Below, piece after piece: positions 6,866-7,966 of a stretch of DNA of 7,966 nt. Made by a program: the position numbers and the translations under genes. The first letter of the stretch is position 1, and each line of letters opens with the position of its first letter. The notes beneath the pieces are model-generated. The model was not told where the DNA came from and did not search any database. It was given only the letters and a program-made list of their open reading frames with translations. The stretch is taken from positions 1-7,966 of the forward strand of contig CAZHDI010000125.1 in NCBI GenBank assembly GCA_964531285.1, written 5' to 3'. The stretch is from CAZHDI01 sp964531285 (GTDB taxonomy: Bacteria; Pseudomonadota; Alphaproteobacteria; JAJFIK01).

Positions 6866-7605
6866 CAGCGGTCCCTCACGCCGTAGACCGACCCGCCGCG
6901 CTCATCGATCTCGCGCGACAGATGCGCGCCCAATTCGTCGGCGAACCCGTCAAGCCGGTTGGCGAACCGGCCGATCTGATTGGTGAAGCGGTTATAGGCC
7001 ATCACCGCCGGGATCGCGGCCAGGAGCCCGAGCGCGGTGGCGAACAGGGCCTCGGCAATCCCCGGCGCGACGACCGCGAGATTGGTGTCCTTGGTGGCGG
7101 CAATGGCCTGGAACGCATTCATGATGCCCCAGACGGTCCCGAACAGGCCGACAAACGGCGCCGTGGACCCGACCGTGGCCAGAAAGCCGAGGTCTTTTTC
7201 CATCCGGCCCAACTCACGGCTCACAATGACATTCATCACCCGGTCGAGCCGGTCCTTGATACCCGACAGGAACCGGCCCTGGCTGTCGTCGGACGAGCGG
7301 CGCCACTCGCGCATCGCGCCGACGAACACGGCTTCCATCGGATGGGACGGCTTGTGGCCGATCTGCTGGTACAGATCGTCGAAGCTGGCGCCGGACCAGA
7401 ACACGTCCTCGAAGCGCTCGGCGCTGCGGCCCATACGGCGCATGCGGATCGCGGTGTCGATGATGATGGTCCAACTCCAGACCGAGGCGATGATGAGGCC
7501 GATCATGACCGCTTTCACCACCCAATCCGCGCGCATGAACAGCGCCCAGAGGGAATAATCGGACGACGCCGCGTCCGCCCCCGCTGCCATGATCGTTGGA
7601 TCCAT
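6865..7605 (-). CDS. tolQ: TolQ, proton-motor subunit of the Tol-Pal system (MotA/ExbB family)
   Basis: TolQ forms the inner-membrane pentamer around the TolR helices and conducts protons. The 246-residue product has three membrane helices at about 28-50, 140-163 and 180-203, with the large cytoplasmic loop (about 51-139) between the first two. The signature GSTAPFVGLFGTVWGIMNAF and APGIAEALFATALGLLAAIP segments are intact. Thr157 and Thr190 are spaced 33 residues apart, like the conserved pore threonines of TolQ/ExbB. The start at 7605 has GAAGGA ending 7 bases upstream. An internal ATG at 7590 would only drop five residues. tolQ is the first gene of the cluster seen here. The acyl-CoA thioesterase gene ybgC, often found just upstream, is absent from the 361 bases available. 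Confidence 0.97.
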   Translation of the reverse strand: MDPTIMAAGADAASSDYSLWALFMRADWVVKAVMIGLIIASVWSWTIIIDTAIRMRRMGRSAERFEDVFWSGASFDDLYQQIGHKPSHPMEAVFVGAMREWRRSSDDSQGRFLSGIKDRLDRVMNVIVSRELGRMEKDLGFLATVGSTAPFVGLFGTVWGIMNAFQAIAATKDTNLAVVAPGIAEALFATALGLLAAIPAVMAYNRFTNQIGRFANRLDGFADELGAHLSREIDERGGSVYGVRDR

Positions 7606-7913
7606 CCCAGTGTCCTTCTATCGGGTTGGGCGCCTGTCGGACGTAACGGCATCGCGCGGCCCCGAAGCCGGCCCCAACCTGTGGCGGGAACCGTGACGGC
7701 GCGGATCCGGCGGCCGGACTCGGCGACTCGTGCAGTTGGACGCAACTTTTCCGCCGTTTGTGACCAATTTGCGGCCAGCAATCGGCTCCAGGCGGGAGTT
7801 TCCGGGGCCTGTGGCATGGGTGTCGCGGTTTGGGCCGCCGGAGGGACCCACGGGCTCAGAGGCTTTTTGGAAATGCCCGGTCAGGCGCATTTCCGAGTGC
7901 CTGGCCGGCCTGC
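7606..7913. other. Non-coding region upstream of tolQ
   Basis: No convincing gene is seen in these 308 bases; the open frames here are Arg/Pro-rich and match nothing I recognise. The tolQ ribosome binding site lies at 7613-7618. The tolQ promoter should lie here, but I could not find a -35/-10 pair worth calling; a TTGGTC on the minus strand at 7767-7762 has no matching -10 element. Palindromic elements crowd its right end (7869-7894 and GGCCGGCC at 7903-7910), next to the large inverted repeat at 7914-7966. Confidence 0.5.
7869..7894. repeat. 8-bp inverted repeat upstream of tolQ
   Basis: The arms GGAAATGC (7869-7876) and GCATTTCC (7887-7894) are perfectly complementary around a 10-base spacer. 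A run of five T residues lies on the left side (7864-7868). That is the wrong side for a plus-strand terminator and reads as A residues on the minus strand. It is therefore not a standard terminator in either direction. It could be a protein-binding dyad or chance. Confidence 0.35.
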
Positions 7914-7966
7914 TCCCCCTCCCGACCACCCGATCAGGGTACCCTTGTGGGTGGTCGGGAGGGGGA
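7914..7966. repeat. Perfect 18-bp inverted repeat with nested palindrome at window edge
   Basis: The arms TCCCCCTCCCGACCACCC (7914-7931) and GGGTGGTCGGGAGGGGGA (7949-7966) are exact reverse complements, around a 17-base loop that itself holds the palindrome AGGGTACCCT (7936-7945). The arms may extend past the window. On the minus strand the stem is followed by GCAGGCC, not a T-tract, so it is not a standard terminator in that direction. The 3' side on the plus strand is outside the window. It could be a terminator for a plus-strand gene to the right, a boundary element or one copy of a dispersed extragenic palindrome family. Confidence 0.8.

Noticed and set aside
7618..7929. 103-residue minus-strand open frame upstream of tolQ
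   Set aside because: The product is Arg/Pro/Ser-rich, resembles nothing including YbgC, and would begin inside the large inverted repeat.

Overview
This window is a chromosomal core region from a GC-rich alphaproteobacterium. All eight genes lie on the minus strand and read from right to left: tolQ, tolR, tolA, tolB, pal, cpoB (ybgF), tilS and the 5' end of ftsH. The order tolQRAB-pal-cpoB-tilS-ftsH, a proline-rich TolA with an alphaproteobacterial-type C-terminal domain, and high GC with many antisense shadow ORFs all point to Alphaproteobacteria. I cannot fix the order or genus from the sequence. No mobile element, phage gene, CRISPR array, tRNA or rRNA is visible.

Layout from right to left. 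Positions 7606-7966 hold no gene that I recognise. They contain several palindromes, the strongest being a perfect 18-bp inverted repeat that runs to the right edge of the window. tolQ (7605-6865) and tolR (6865-6422) overlap by one base. tolA follows after 24 bases. tolB follows after 141 bases, and pal after 68. A strong intrinsic terminator (3240-3201) lies about 70 bases past the pal stop and closes a tolQRAB-pal unit. cpoB begins about 200 bases further on and is followed by tilS after 64 bases. A short hairpin covers the tilS ribosome binding site. A 182-base gap with another small hairpin then precedes ftsH, of which only the first 139 codons are present.

How the genes work together. 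TolQ and TolR form the proton-driven inner-membrane motor. TolA spans the periplasm and passes the force to TolB and Pal. TolB is a periplasmic beta-propeller that binds and releases Pal, and Pal is the outer-membrane lipoprotein that grips peptidoglycan. CpoB is a periplasmic coiled-coil/TPR partner that links the Tol machine to septal wall synthesis. TilS modifies tRNA-Ile, and FtsH is the membrane AAA+ protease; both are conserved neighbours rather than parts of the Tol machine.

The coding content is ordinary and I found no undescribed protein system. The observations worth a second look are non-coding: the large edge palindrome, the terminator between pal and cpoB, the hairpin over the tilS ribosome binding site and the ftsH leader hairpin. 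Several gene starts were moved inward from the longest open frame on the basis of ribosome binding sites and signal peptides; each entry gives the reasons.
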